Shown here: one piece after another, positions 26,546-38,885 of the stretch
How positions within the stretch are numbered: position 1 is the first letter of the stretch
Layout: every line of letters starts with the position of its first letter
Source of the DNA: Epiperipatus broadwayi
Taxonomy: Eukaryota > Onychophora > Udeonychophora > Euonychophora > Peripatidae
Assembly: GCA_028023455.1 (NCBI GenBank)
Contig: JAQFVV010000014.1
Span: 4,593,336 to 4,657,335, forward strand
Reading direction: 5' to 3'
DNA: 64,000 nucleotides
Position numbers and translations under genes: made by a program
Notes under the pieces: generated by a model
Told to the model about the DNA's origin: nothing
What the model saw: the letters and a program-made list of their open reading frames with translations, nothing else
Databases searched by the model: none

Positions 26546-27896
26546 TGTTACCTTTTCATAATAGTTGATGATAATGAGTTTATACGATTTTTTTTTTGAT
26601 TTTAAATTAAAGACAAAATGGTTTACAAAATGATTATGTTTCAATGATTTATTGTTCAGGAGTTGATAAAAATTTAAGTGACAGAACTGAGCTATGGCAT
26701 ATGTGCTTTGATCTTTAAAGACTGCCACTCTATCACTACACCAAACAACACAGATAAATATATTAATAAAAAAGAGGTTTAATTAAAGCAATATAAATAA
26801 GATCATAAATTCATACAAAATCTCTCTGCCCTTCTTTGAACTTTGTTGAAGCCTGATTTATTTATATTTCTTTATTAAATGAAAAAAAAAAGATGTGTTG
26901 CTAAAAAAATGAGATTTAAGTCATAATCAGTTGTCCCTGTATTGGGTTATCTCTAGATGGTAAGATTTAGTGATTCATTTGAAAAATAAATTATTTCGTC
27001 AAACTTTGGTGAAAAGTATTGGTGGAAAGATATTTTTTTAAATTTGGCTAATATATGGTCAGTGGATCAATTTTATCAATAAATGTTTATTTCTTATATC
27101 AATAAAACTTGATAAGTGATCTGAATCACTAGATTTTATTTATCCACTGAAAGAGATCATCTAAAGCTATTCTGTCAAAGACAACATGTAATGGAAATTA
27201 TGTCTACTCATTTAGGAAGGTCATCCTTTTGTCCATTTTCTTTCATTTAAGGCAAGTATAATGAATGGTTTCTATTTTATTTTTCCTCTCTGCCCAATTT
27301 TTCTGGGTTTTCCAATGTACATATAATGATAAATACATGGATGATCAGATACTGTAGATATATCTATTTTTTTTTCCTTTCATGCATTCTTTTAGTTGTT
27401 TATTAATGCTAAGTAAACACTATACTATCTAATCATCTATTTGTAAATAATTGAGATTATATAAAAATGTGTGTGTGGTGTGTGTGCGTGATAAATCCGT
27501 AATAGTCAGAAAAAAATCACATTCTATTTAAATTTAAAAAATGATATGAAAAAAAAATCAAATCTTAATATTAAAAAAAATCAATGATATGATGAAAGAT
27601 TTCTGTCATGGAAATCGTAAATTAAAAGATACTTAAAAATAGTTAAGACGGCGTTAGCAAGTCATCCTTTATAAACTCTAAATAATTTTGATAAACTACA
27701 TGTGCGGGAATGCTTAAATTAATTGAGAATTTAAGACAAAAAATAAATCTGAATTTAAAAATAAATAAACTGCTCTTAGTCTGCAAATTTTTTAAAAAGA
27801 AATAATGGTATTTTTTAAAAAAAATAATAAAAAATAAATTTAGATTTTATATATGATTGAACAACTTATGATTTTGAATAATAAAACAATAATATT

Positions 27897-27934
<38 letters not shown>

Positions 27935-28620
27935 AACAAATTCTTAAAATTTATTTTAAATTAGGAAAAAATTTTTTTAAATTTTAATAATGCAATATTT
28001 AAATGTTGTTAAAAAATTTTGGTAAGCTGTTATTTACAATTATAAAATATTTTATAAATAACGTTTTTTAATAATAGAATTTTATATAAATATTTAAAAA
28101 TCTATAGAAATTTCAACTACATTTAGATGCCATCAGTCAAATGTAAACTGTTTTTATCAGAGTGATTCGTTGATAAATTTTATTATGCTATTCTTATGCA
28201 CACTAAGGACTATTGTGAAGAGTGAGGAATTATTGCAAGATAGATATTTTTATGTTTTTTTGATTTTTAACAGTATATTTATTTTAACGGATTTAAATTT
28301 TACATTACCTATATTATAACATTTTCTAGTGCATAAAGTCAGATAACCTTCCCTGATCATATATGCATTTTGTGAACAACCTTCATTCTTCAACTGAGCA
28401 AAAAGATATCAAACACTTAATCCCCTATTTACATATTAATAATTTGATATCTTTTACTACATAAATCTCACAAAAGATACAGAATAATTTCTATTCACTG
28501 TTAACATATTGTGGATGATAGAGCATCCTTAGAATTATTGAAAAGGAACAGGACAAAATATTAAATATTTAGATTTAATTATTACAAGACATAACAGTAT
28601 ATTAAATTATAAATTAATAA
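26546..28620. other. AT-rich intergenic DNA with a (GA)n tract
   Basis: (GA)n lies at 27905-27930. No gene is recognised; long A and T runs are common. Confidence 0.45.
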
Positions 28621-28625
28621 TTAAG

Positions 28626-29362
28626 CCACTGCAAAAAAGAGGATATATAAATTGTAAATCAAAAGTACCAATGATGCATAAGATGGCAAGTTTTAGAGCT
28701 TTTTTGTTTCGGAAAGAAAACCTATGTCATTACCAAAGTGATAAAGTGAAAGATATTGAGATATTTGCCAAGGAATTACTTGATGTTTGTTATAAAATGG
28801 AACAAATAAACAATACTTTATGTCAATTCAAAAAAAATTATAATGATTTAAAGGAAATGAAGATTAATAGTAAACAATGGATATCTATTCCATTTATTTC
28901 AAATCCACAAGTGAAATTTTTTTAAGGATATATTTACAAGAATGTGTTTAATGTTTCATTCTATGTTCCAAACAATATTAATAAATTAATCTATAATTCT
29001 AAGAATGTCATACCTGTCAAGCAGAAAAGTAATGTTATATATCAATTTTTTGTTATTCTATGCTATCATATATAGGTGAATCTAGGTCCAATATTGAAAA
29101 GAGATTGAGGAAGCATGACTTGTTATATAAGCATGTAAAAAGTAAAAATAATGATGATTTAAAGTCTCCTTCAGTTTTCTTTGATCATGAAAAAACATGT
29201 AAATATAAATTTAAATTTGATTTTGAAAATGTAAAAATCCTTTATGAAGAGAGAAACCATAATAAAATAAAAATTAAAGAGGCAGTTTTTATAAATAGGA
29301 ATAAAATGCATTTAATAAATAGACAATCTGCTAACATTAAAATACAAGCTTTGTTTTTTTAA
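28626..29362 (+). pseudogene. Penelope-like element: end of RT and GIY-YIG endonuclease
   Basis: In frame from 28626 the plus strand reads 'YINCKSKVPMMHKMASFRAF', as in the Penelope RT C-terminal segment where P-x-x-HK precedes the 'LLxRA' helix. It continues for 99 codons to a TAA (28923-28925), then in the same frame reads 'FYVPNNINKLIYNSKNVIPV' and 'NVIYQF'. After a shift near 29055 a second open stretch (29060-29362) gives 'SYIGESRSNIEKRLRKHD' (the YIG strand and catalytic Arg helix), 'FDHEKTCKYKFKFDFENVKI', and 'KIKEAVFINRNKMHLINR' (metal-site Glu, terminal NR). One stop and one frameshift make it inactive. It is the most complete Penelope-like copy here; upstream RT motifs are not recognisable. 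Confidence 0.85.
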
Positions 29363-29719
29363 TTTAATGGCAGTTGAGGCTGGTTTAAGAAATTAACCAA
29401 AAGTACTTCTGCAGATTTAAGGATTGTTTATAATAGCTTGTAAACCATTAAATTTATTATTTCAATTATAATTACAATTTTGTTTTAATTAATGGAGATT
29501 TTGTTTATATATCATTAGTATTTTAAATTTTATTATTGATACACTGTAGAATAAAAGTCTCTCCAAGTTCAATTCAACTTCTCTGATCACTAGGTTGTCA
29601 TCTCTACATTATCCTAGCATGTTTTTTTTATTTCATCTATTCATCAATCTCTTGGACTCTAGTTTAAAATTTTAACTATTATTATCTCTCCTAGAAATAA
29701 GTCCAATCCAACTTCATTT
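29363..29719. other. 3' flank of the Penelope-like remnant
   Basis: Nothing recognised beyond possible 3' UTR. Confidence 0.3.
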
Positions 29720-29764
29720 CATATATATATATATATATATATATGAAATGAAATATATATGATA

Positions 29765-29798
<34 letters not shown>
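29720..29798. repeat. (TA)n palindromic microsatellite
   Basis: Two AT runs are separated by 'gaaatgaaatatatatgatat'-like sequence and flanked by 'catttcat'/'atgaaat'. The whole block can fold back on itself. Confidence 0.85.
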
Positions 29799-29799
<1 letters not shown>

Positions 29800-30554
29800 G
29801 AAATAATCATTTCAGATGATTATATTCATCAATTATTCATAGCAGTCAGAAAATAGGGTATTCATTCCTTAAAGACAAGCTAGATAAAGCAAAGGAATGT
29901 TAAGGCTACATAAATACAATAGTGCAAACATACATTTTAGAAAGCAAACCATTACAAACACTAATAAATAGGCATGTATTATGTCACATATATGTTTATT
30001 CATATAAATGTACGTACAATATCTGCTATTTATTCATATATGTAATAAAATTATATACATATGGAATACCTAAAATATTATATAAGATAATATTAAGATT
30101 AGTTAATCAAAAAATAAAATTTTAAAAATGATGATACTTATAAAACATAACAAACGAGAATTTAATTTCTGAATGCACATATGAACATTGCAATATGATT
30201 TATATTGTTTTAAAAAAAGCAAACAATATAAATAGGCATCTCCAAGGAATTTAATAGACTTGGCATTCTAAAAGTGACCATAGCTAGAAACATATTTTTG
30301 AATAAATGTATAGAAAAAGTCCAATTCCCTTAAAAATTCTAAAACCAATAGCAGGATAATCAAGTATGTTTCTAAACCAACTTTGTATGTGATGACTCTA
30401 AAATGCTTTAGTACAATACTATAGAATGCCCCACTCTCAACAACAACTTAATTAAAAAGAATTATATTTAAGAAAGATTGTGAAGTGTTACACATGAAAT
30501 TACAAGAAAATAAAAGAGTAAAGATTCTGTTGTTAGCACGGAAGAATTTTTTAT
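29799..30554. other. AT-rich intergenic DNA
   Basis: Nothing recognised. Confidence 0.4.
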
Positions 30555-30614
30555 GAAAACTTTAAAAACAAAGTACTAAAGGATGAAAACTTTAAAAACA
30601 AAGTACTAAAGGAT
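30555..30614. repeat. Perfect 30-bp tandem duplication
   Basis: Units 30555-30584 and 30585-30614 are identical, beginning 'gaaaactttaaaaacaaag'. The identity implies a very recent event. Confidence 0.97.
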
Positions 30615-30949
30615 GCTATACGTATTCAGTTGTGAGTTTGTTTAAATTTAACTTAAAGCTTAAGGCTATATCAACAACCCCATTTGTTTGAAAGTCATTT
30701 GTAAATTATAAATAGACCGTAGACAAACTTTTTAAGTTACAAATTATTTTTAATGTAGAAATCTATTCTTTTATTGCTATTTTAGGCATTTCTGATGTTT
30801 TTATAAATTATATATATCTTCATTGTATTTATATATTAGACTATTTTTTTCATCTAGTATTGAGTATTGTATGTCTTTAGAAAAATTTAACCTTATTTAA
30901 ATTTTCAAAATATTTCTACTGTTAATAATAGCACACAGGTTAGTATATG

Positions 30950-31060
30950 CATGACATTTACTAGCATGGGAATCGAACCTGGACCTTTACATTCTTGAAT
31001 ATTGAATATATAAATAAAACTAAAATACCATCATCACAAAACTTCAGGAAAACACTATAT
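30950..31060 (-). mobile_element. tRNA-derived SINE remnant
   Basis: The minus strand carries a perfect pol III B box, GGTTCGATTCC (30979-30969), inside 'ggtccaggttcgattccca', as in the T arm of a tRNA. The expected A box about 35-50 bp upstream (toward 31030) is not recognisable. The tRNA could not fold as a whole, so this is a SINE or tRNA relic, not a gene. Confidence 0.45.
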
Positions 31061-31384
31061 ATCTTTGTAGTAAGTAAGTTAATAATTTATATTTTCACTA
31101 TTTAATATAGATTTATTTATGGTTACTGTTATTGAAAAGAATAAACTAATTACTATTTAAATTAATAAAACTTATCAGAGTATGAGTTAAAAAGTATAAA
31201 GCATTCAGCCTTTAAACTTAACAATAACCTTGCATAAATTCGTGATAGGACAAGTGATTAAGACCATTGGCCAACATGAATGAACTGAAGTTCTTCCTTA
31301 TATGTGTCATATCTTTAAACATTTTTATATAACTTTATAAAGTTTTAATAAAAAATTTTCTTTCCCTAATTTGAATATAATAAT

Positions 31385-31568
31385 AATGGTAATGAAAAAC
31401 TATTCAGGAAAGTTTAAAATTTAATAAAGTAATACTAAGCATTGTTTTCAACTAAGTCAGTCATAATCATAGAACTACAATTGATTATGACCAACCTAGT
31501 TGAAAGCAATGCTTAGATATTATTCTATTAAATTTTAAACTTTTCTGAATAGTTTTTTATTACTTTTA
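31385..31568. mobile_element. Hairpin MITE-like element
   Basis: Arms of about 80 bp (31388-31470 and 31483-31568) are inverted complements with a few mismatches. They share 'aaactattcaggaaagttta', 'aaatttaata', 'ctaagcattg' and 'tcataatca'. The loop is about 12 nt around 'tagaactacaat'. No coding frame. It is typical of a very short non-autonomous fold-back element. Confidence 0.9.
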
Positions 31569-33300
31569 TGGAATTTTGTTATAAAATGATAATTTGATGT
31601 AATTCAAATATCTAGATTTAGCTGTGGTTTATTTATACAGATGTTGAATTGAGTTGTGTATGCATTAAATATTACTTCATATAGTCAATATTAACATAAA
31701 ATGGAATTATTTTAAATTATTAAAAAGTTTGAAATGTAGATTTTGTTAGAAATTGTGAAACATATTAGTCTTTCTTGATTATATACAAGCAGATATAGTA
31801 TTCTTTCTTTTACATTGAAAATAATATGTATGCTTGCTGTTTATATATTAATATATTTTGTACAGGACAGAGACAATTTGGCATACAGTAATTGTTCACT
31901 ATTGTACCAATATTGATATTGGCACATATAATTTTATCTTAAAAAAATTATTAAAATAATCTTTCATAAAAGAAAACGTAAAATTAAATGTTGAAGAGTT
32001 TATTACAGTTTGTTTTCGAAAAAGATAAGAGTCAAATAGTTTTCTATCATTAGTTTTTGAAATAGAAGTTAGAAAATAATTGATTAAGTGGGGGGAGGGA
32101 AAGTTTTGGTTAGAAAAGTTTAAAAAATACAAATCTCTTTTCATTCAAATTAAAGAAAAGTAATCTTAAAACTAGTTATATATGTGCGTATATATGTGCG
32201 ATTGTTAATAATAGAATAAATGTATGCGTAATAAATGTTATTATAAATAAATGAAAGTTAAAGATTTAAAAACACAGTGATGGCTATTAATTAAAATATA
32301 AAACAACACATTCACATGGCTATTACTAATTAAATGATCTTTCAAAACATGTTGTCAAAGGATTATCAATGGAATTTTGACAACAGATATTGCCGGAGGA
32401 TATTGAAAAGAAAAAACACTTTGCAGGTATAAATAGTAAAATTTTATCGGATAATCAGAAATTAATTGAGTCAGTTAAGTCAAGAGAGGACAATCAGTTG
32501 AGTTAATTGTATCCAGAAACAAAATGCAGTGCTGAGCAGTTTTTGGGAACACACATTTTTCTCCACAGCCTGAAGTCCAATGAAAACAGCAAGATCTGCC
32601 CGTGAAATAATGTCAGCGTAACAACTTGGAAATCTCCATCAATATGTAATTGTCTCCAATAGTAATAATTTTGAATAATAAGGAAACTTATCAAGGAAAC
32701 ATCCCAGCTGGCTGGAAGAAGCAGCAAACAAGAAGAAAACAAAGTTCTAAATCTACGTTCAAAATCCTAGGTAAAACATTTGCTTATTTTTGTTTATACC
32801 ATAATAGCCATTGCAATAATTTGTAAAGCCTCCAGAGACAAGTAATTTGAACTCTATAAGCATGCATAAAATGAACTATTGATGTGCATGTTTGTGAATG
32901 CTATATGATTTTATAAATGTCAAATGCTTTATTATTATATATGTGAGTGTATGAGTTAATATGTGCGTGATCATTATATCAGTGTTATTAGTTAAATTAA
33001 ATAAATATCAGTATTCTATTATTAAAATTTACAAGAATGTTTAAAATTAGTAAATGTTAGTTAATAAATTGTCTTTAAAATTAAACTTTATTTGTCGGTC
33101 AATTCTTTTTATTAATTCCTTTTACAATTATTCTTTTTATCAATTCTTTTACAAATCTTTATCAATTCTTTTCACCACTAATTATGTATAATATATTAGT
33201 GATTACAAACAACTGAGCTAGTAGTGGATATTTAGGTGTTGAGTTAGTAGCCATTGCTCAAAGCGCGTTATTTATTCATTCTTGGATAATTAACTGGTGC
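31569..33300. other. Intergenic DNA
   Basis: No confirmed gene. A protein-like minus-strand frame near 32470-32735 was considered and rejected. The segment from about 33240 has CpGs and may be a promoter region for the following candidate exon. Confidence 0.35.
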
Positions 33301-33336
33301 CCGTGTTTATACACAAACAAAAAAAGTGCTTTGAAT

Positions 33337-33492
33337 ATGGTGTTGAACTCAACAGCTGAGAAGAAGCTATGTCCTGGAAATGTAATGCTAGTTATATATT
33401 TTATAGCTATCGTTTGGGCATACATACTCTCCGAGTATGTTCTTCTCTGCCTAAGAGACCAGTGTTTCGATAGACACTCATATTCGAATCAG
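33337..33492 (+). CDS. Candidate first coding exon, membrane-anchored protein of unknown identity
   Basis: ATG at 33337 opens 52 codons that end at 'aatCAG|gtacac', a plausible but weak splice donor in phase 0. The product has a short hydrophilic N-terminus with an N-glycosylation-like NST. A hydrophobic stretch of about 24 residues follows ('NVMLVIYFIAIVWAYILSEY'), then a Cys-containing segment ('LRDQCFDRHSYSN'). This is the layout of a signal anchor at the start of a type II membrane protein. Codon use is less A/T-biased than in nearby random frames, and CpG-bearing sequence lies just upstream. I cannot name a family or find the next exon. A chance frame remains possible. Confidence 0.3.
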
Positions 33493-33499
33493 GTACACT

Positions 33500-34837
33500 A
33501 TATATTACAGTATGCATTCATACAATGACATTTTAAGGGCATACTTATTTATGCATCAACCTGAATTGCAAACACATTTATTAGAAGGTATGTATCATTA
33601 TTCTAACTTAGTGATGACAAAAATTCAATTCTCATCTATTTCTTTATACATATCTCATCTCTATTTTTTTATGGGGAATCAAGTAGGATAAAAAGGTATA
33701 ACATTATAAGTTTTTTGCCTGATTAATTTAATCTCTACTTAATAATCTAATTCTTATTTAAACATACACAAAATGATTAATGAACTAGGTGATATGATAT
33801 GCTTTCATATTAATGTTGTACACTTCAATAATAATATCATAGAAACAGGAAGTAATAAATTTATACTAACATTTATATATAATACCTATGATAATAAAAT
33901 TTATCAAAATGCTAAGTGTAACATCACTGAAGCAAGATGGCTAAAAATAGTTTTTCATAAAATTATACTTTTATAATCAAATAAGAATTTGGAATACTTA
34001 ATTTTATAGTTTTGTTAGGGTTCATCACAAGCATTCATTCCATTTGTCAGTTTATTTCTTTTAACTTTGGCATTGCCAATGTCAGTAATCAATCTACCCA
34101 TGCAATAGTGATGTTAGTCAAATGTTTGATTTATTTATTTATAATCACCTATACCCTATCAAGCACTAGATCTTTAGGTGAAAAATGCAACATGGTGATC
34201 TCATCAATTTGTACACACTATTGTGAATTGCAATTGATTATTCAAATGTAACTTTTTAATAGCCTGAAATAATGTGGAAACACTGTAAATCTCCAGTGAG
34301 CTATATGTACACTAACTATCAGTAAACATGAAATGTAAAATGAGCTCTTTCTATACCTCACTTGGATTTTTCAGAATTTTTACATTTCAAGGGATTATTC
34401 ACTATAATGATTGTAACAAAAAATGATTTTTTTTAAAAAGTACCATTTTCAAAATGGCAATTATTTTGTAAGATTGATGGCATTCAAAGAAAAAAATGTA
34501 CAATATAGAGTTATTCATTATACACAATACAGTATACAATATTGCAATAAACAGTATTTTGATTACAAAATTAAAATGCAATTATTGTACAGTATTTTAT
34601 TTAATTTTCATCCAATATCTTTGCAAGATATTCAAAATGAAGTTTAATGACTATAAAAGTAAAAAAAAGTACTTTATTCAGTGTCAGTAATGAAACAAAA
34701 ATTTATTTTGATGATATATAAAACTATATATTCATTCAATTTTTAGACTTGCAGCAAAAATCCCAATTACCATAATTGTAATTAGTTACCATAATTGCAA
34801 GTTAGTTTGAGAAAAAAAGGATATTGTGCATTATGCA
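33500..34837. other. AT-rich DNA, unassigned
   Basis: Several short frames (for example 33773-33976 and 34012-34251, plus) have no recognisable motif. Nothing else is seen. Confidence 0.35.
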
Positions 34838-35565
34838 ATTAATAATCAATTTTACATGATTAAAATTACTTAATATAATTGTAAATATTTCTACTGTATA
34901 GTATTTGCTTAATTTTAAATCATAATATGGTAAATTGTTTCATATACATCAAGAGACATTCATTATCACAAATTTAAAAAGTTACAATGCTGAAAAAAGA
35001 ATTACAATTTTTTTTCAGCAAACAATTAAAAATTTAGACATATATTATACAATTAATAATTAATTATAAATTGTGAGTGATATTAGCTAAAATATTCAGA
35101 CAACTAATTTTGAATTAAAACTTTTTAGTCAAATTAAAACTGCTCTCATCATGAATCTAAAATAGTTTACATAAAATAAAAGGGGTGGGGGAAGGAAATA
35201 ATTTCATGAATTTTGCAATTAATAATCAACTTTACATGATCAAAAATTATTAAATCTAAGTTAATATGTATTTTCTAGACTTTAAATCACAATCTCATAA
35301 TTTGTTTCATACAATGGCAATGTTATGGCAAATTTAAAAATTAAAGTACTGAAAAAAAAAATTTCACTCATCATATAACTAAAAATAAAATTTGGTCATA
35401 TATTCTTAATAATAAATTTTATATTGTATATATATATATTAGCTAAAATAGTCAGTCGACCAATTTTAAATTAAAACCTTTATGACCACTAATTTCAATC
35501 AAATCAAAACTGCTATTATCATAAATGTATTTTCAGTAAAAAAGGGAGGGAGATGATTTTATGCA
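34838..35565. repeat. Tandem duplication, about 370-bp unit
   Basis: Unit 1 (about 34838-35208) and unit 2 (about 35212-35565) share ordered blocks. These are 'gcaattaataatcaa.tttac', 'ttgtttcatac/atacat', 'ttagctaaaat..tcag', 'aaactgct.t.atcat.aat', and a G-rich 'ggggtgggggaagg'/'gggagggag' end. They have diverged to roughly three quarters identity. The boundary is near 35210. Confidence 0.75.
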
Positions 35566-36330
35566 TAACACATGTAATAATAAAGATTGTATGATGAAAT
35601 GCAATATAAATAATCTGAAGAAATTTCATGCTTTTAATTTTTATCTAAATGGTGTGTGTTTCTGCCATTACAATGTATGGTATATTTCAAGAAAATAGTT
35701 ACTGCAGATAATAAAATGTGGCATTTTATGACATAAAAAGATCACAGCTAATATATTTGTATATAAAGTGCTGTTATTTAGATCAGCATAGTACAAACAA
35801 TATGCAAACAAAGACTGCATTAGATAATTTTTTTTGTTTTTAATATATCATAATTTTAATTTTTTTAAGTTAACAGGGCAATATTTTGCTTTTATACTTA
35901 GTTATCTTTACACTGTTGATAAATAACAAATCTTTATGATTTCAACAGTACAGTTAAGTGAGATATTATTAGACATTGCTTTTTAATTCTAAATAATTTA
36001 ACATAAATAATATAAGACTATGAATTTAAATGAAAAAAGCTTTGTATGGGTTTTTTTCAACACAATGATTGACAATTTTGCAGAACACATATAAAAAAAA
36101 TGTCATCTACAAGCTTACTCTCCCTATTTTTATTTACATTTTTGTATGTTTTCTAGTGAAATTATATTTTTTTCTACCATTACTGATTTTTTTAATGTTT
36201 AAAGTGACATACATTTTTCATTGGAATCATAGCAGCAACTAATACAATTTAACAACCATCACTTTTTTAGTCTACAAGTTAAAGAATCATCATGATGTTC
36301 ATAATGTACTTACTAACTTCAACATCCAGT
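35566..36330. other. AT-rich DNA, unassigned
   Basis: Nothing recognised. Confidence 0.4.
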
Positions 36331-36725
36331 GCAGCATTTTGTCAACCCTTTAGATAAAGATGCCAATAAGAAATTGATGATAACAATTATTGAACAATTT
36401 TGCAATCCCACATGAAATAAATAGCTAAGAGGAAGTTAATGCAACTGTATAAAGAAAAAAAAAACTCACCAAACCTGTAGATGAAAATCTTAGTCATCAA
36501 AATCGGAAAAAAACTGATATGATATCAATAGACTATGTTTGGTCTTTTCCAAGAATTTGACCTTGATTTATAGTATGTTGTGTAATAAGAAAATCAAAGA
36601 AATAAGTCAAACATTCATTCTATCATTTTCCCCTAAAGATCCTCAGCTATCAATACCTGATGTACCTCCTTGTAAAAATACAAGATCATCTAAGTATTTA
36701 GAAGACAACAATAAACTTTTAGAAT
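36331..36725 (+). pseudogene. Decayed coding-like stretch, unidentified
   Basis: Plus-strand frames read 'FVNPLDKDANKKLMITII' (from about 36338), and after stops and a shift 'FSPKDPQLSIPDVPPCKNTR' to a TGA at about 36727. The amino-acid composition is protein-like, but there are several stops and no known motif. It could be an old transposase, retroelement or host pseudogene. Confidence 0.2.
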
Positions 36726-36729
36726 GAGT

Positions 36730-38150
36730 AACTAGTAATTCAGTAGATGATGATTGATTCTTAATGGATGGATTATAAGAAAGAACAACTTTAAACTGTT
36801 TTTTCTTTTTCCATAGATTTAAATTGCATTATTTTACATATTTTTAAGTGCATAATATAGCATAGTTTACACATGCATATATTGTACATTAGAGTTTTTT
36901 TAAAACTGCTATATTTAGTAGGTTAAGTTGTTTGTAATATAATATTCACAATTAATGATATAAATTTTTATCCATAGAAAAGAGCTCAATCCCCCTCTAC
37001 CATAGAAAACCATTATAGTCCCTTGCCTTCTATGTGATATTTTTGCTTTAAGATGAATTTTGTGCAACTAATTGTCCTCACAAAGCAGGTTAAAAATATA
37101 TATTTATTCATTTACATAGTATTTTTATATTAATATTTAGACATACCATATGAACATGAATGCATGCAACGTCACTTAATTAATTAATCACTTCATATAC
37201 CTTTAAATAGAAATTAGATCTTTATATAGGAACTTAAAATCAATAACCTAGTATAAATGTAATTGGAACTAGGCAAGCAAAGCATCTTGTAATATTATGA
37301 TGTCATTCACAAGAATATTGACTTTACAATCAACAACAATAACTTGTTAACCAATATAACTCAATTCTCTATAAAGAAATAAAGATGAGACATGCATGAG
37401 AAAACACATGTACACTAATTATAACATTTAAATTATGATCACGTGGATGTGATTTAAGTTGTTATCCTCTGCATGTTATAACAATAATATTTATCTCTTA
37501 ATAAATCTGTCTGCAGTTCAGGTGCATACATAAATAATTATGCCCATAAAATATCATTGTATCAATATTATAACAGATTTCCCATGCTATGTAATAATGT
37601 ATTAATAATGCAAACAATAGGCATGCATAAAATTTTCATTATGAAAGCAAGAATACTATATTTGCTTATATATAATCAAGATAGATTATCATGAAACACA
37701 ATTACCAATGTTGTCTAATTTCAAATTTTTAATAACTTAATATATGCATACCTGATGTTAATATTAACTATATTACGTAATGTTAGTTTGGGCGCATCTA
37801 ACTAAACATCTATTAAGATATTGTAATTTTTCGTCTTTTAATTTTTTTAACACAACTTCTATTATCAGTTAATTGACTTCCAAATATTTAAAAGCATTTG
37901 ATTTATAATTTCTTGTCCAGTATTACACTCTTAATCTTTAAATGTATACAATTATTTTCATTAAATTAGTTTTAATTACATTTATTTTAAAACCCAAGGC
38001 ACAACAATTCTATCATTGCTATCTAATATTTTATTAAATGTATCCTTAAAATCCATAAATACAGTTATATCGTGAAAAAACTAATAAAATGATTCCTTTT
38101 TTTTATAGTGCTAACCGCAACAATGCTTAAGAAGTAGTTAAATAGATATT
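36730..38150. other. AT-rich DNA, unassigned
   Basis: Nothing recognised. It may be intron of the dynein gene on the minus strand. Confidence 0.35.
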
Positions 38151-38164
38151 AAATAGGATAGAAA

Positions 38165-38288
38165 GTCAAGTGTTGGTGGCCTAGCCGTTAGCATAGCTGC
38201 CTTCATAGCAGCCTGGCTTAGCGGTTAGCATAGCTGCTTTCCTAGCAGCCGGCCCGGGTTCGCTTCCCACTTTGACATATGGAAAAAA
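38165..38288 (+). mobile_element. tRNA-like SINE with duplicated A-box half and 14-bp target-site duplication
   Basis: The insert is flanked by identical 14-bp copies of AAATAGGATAGAAA (38151-38164 and 38289-38302) and ends in an A-run (38283-38290). Both are hallmarks of LINE-mediated retroposition. Inside, a 37-bp module occurs twice in tandem (38177-38213 and 38214-38250). The second copy carries a good pol III A box, TGGCTTAGCGG; in the first it is TGGCCTAGCCG. It is followed by 'GGCCCGGGTTCGCTTCCC' with a B box at 38257-38267. With only about 124 bp and almost no non-tRNA body, it is close to a retroposed tRNA-like transcript. It is far richer in G+C than its surroundings, and the perfect duplication indicates a young insertion. 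Confidence 0.9.
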
Positions 38289-38302
38289 AAATAGGATAGA
38301 AA

Positions 38303-38885
38303 ATAAATATTTTTTTTCCTTAAAAACTGGAAAACATCATATAATCCCAATTTAAACAATTCTTGACCGGAATAAATTTTGTGAATTTTACATAAATTCT
38401 GCTATCTAATTGTTTTTTCTACATCTATAAATAATAATAATAGTAATCTTACAAATAAGTTTGACATATATATAATTTTTTTAATAGTCAATTATCATTA
38501 TAATCTACTAACAGATAATTTGCAAGATTAATAGAGCATATGCTAATATTCTTTTTTACATTTTATATATCTTTCAACAGTTAGATCCACTATTATAATT
38601 TGTATTTATTGTTCTATCTTGTCTAAATATAAACTATTTAGCATGTGAGGTTAATCCAAGCTATTTGAAAATTGTTATACAAAACCCTTTCTCTAATATA
38701 TTCATTTTTTTATTACCTTGATGGGAAACTCAGAACCAAACTTTAAAAATACTACTGTCATAGAGATAATGAATATGGACTCTCATTCTATTGAAAAAAA
38801 TTTCAATTTAATAATATTAAAATGCAAAACTATCTTTGACAATGCATTCATACTTTTTTTAGAATAAAAAAATGAAATTGCTTAC
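38303..38885 (-). other. Putative intron downstream of the dynein exon
   Basis: Begins (minus strand) with the donor GTAAGC directly after the exon. No next dynein exon, in particular no P-loop (GPAGTGKT) coding sequence, is recognised here or further down to base 1. Confidence 0.5.

Noticed and set aside
28671-28925. Independent small gene starting at ATG 28671
   Set aside because: The frame continues upstream and downstream with Penelope RT/GIY-YIG similarity; the ATG is internal.
32470-32735. Minus-strand frame with one stop, protein-like ('SCYADIISRADLAVFIGLQA'), faintly like a signalosome-type subunit
   Set aside because: Resemblance is a few residues only, the flanks do not match any family, and another frame on the same strand is also open. 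Needs a profile search.
30969-38267. tRNA genes at the B-box sites
   Set aside because: No complete cloverleaf: one site lacks an A box, the other has a duplicated 5' half and retroposition marks, so both are SINE-like.
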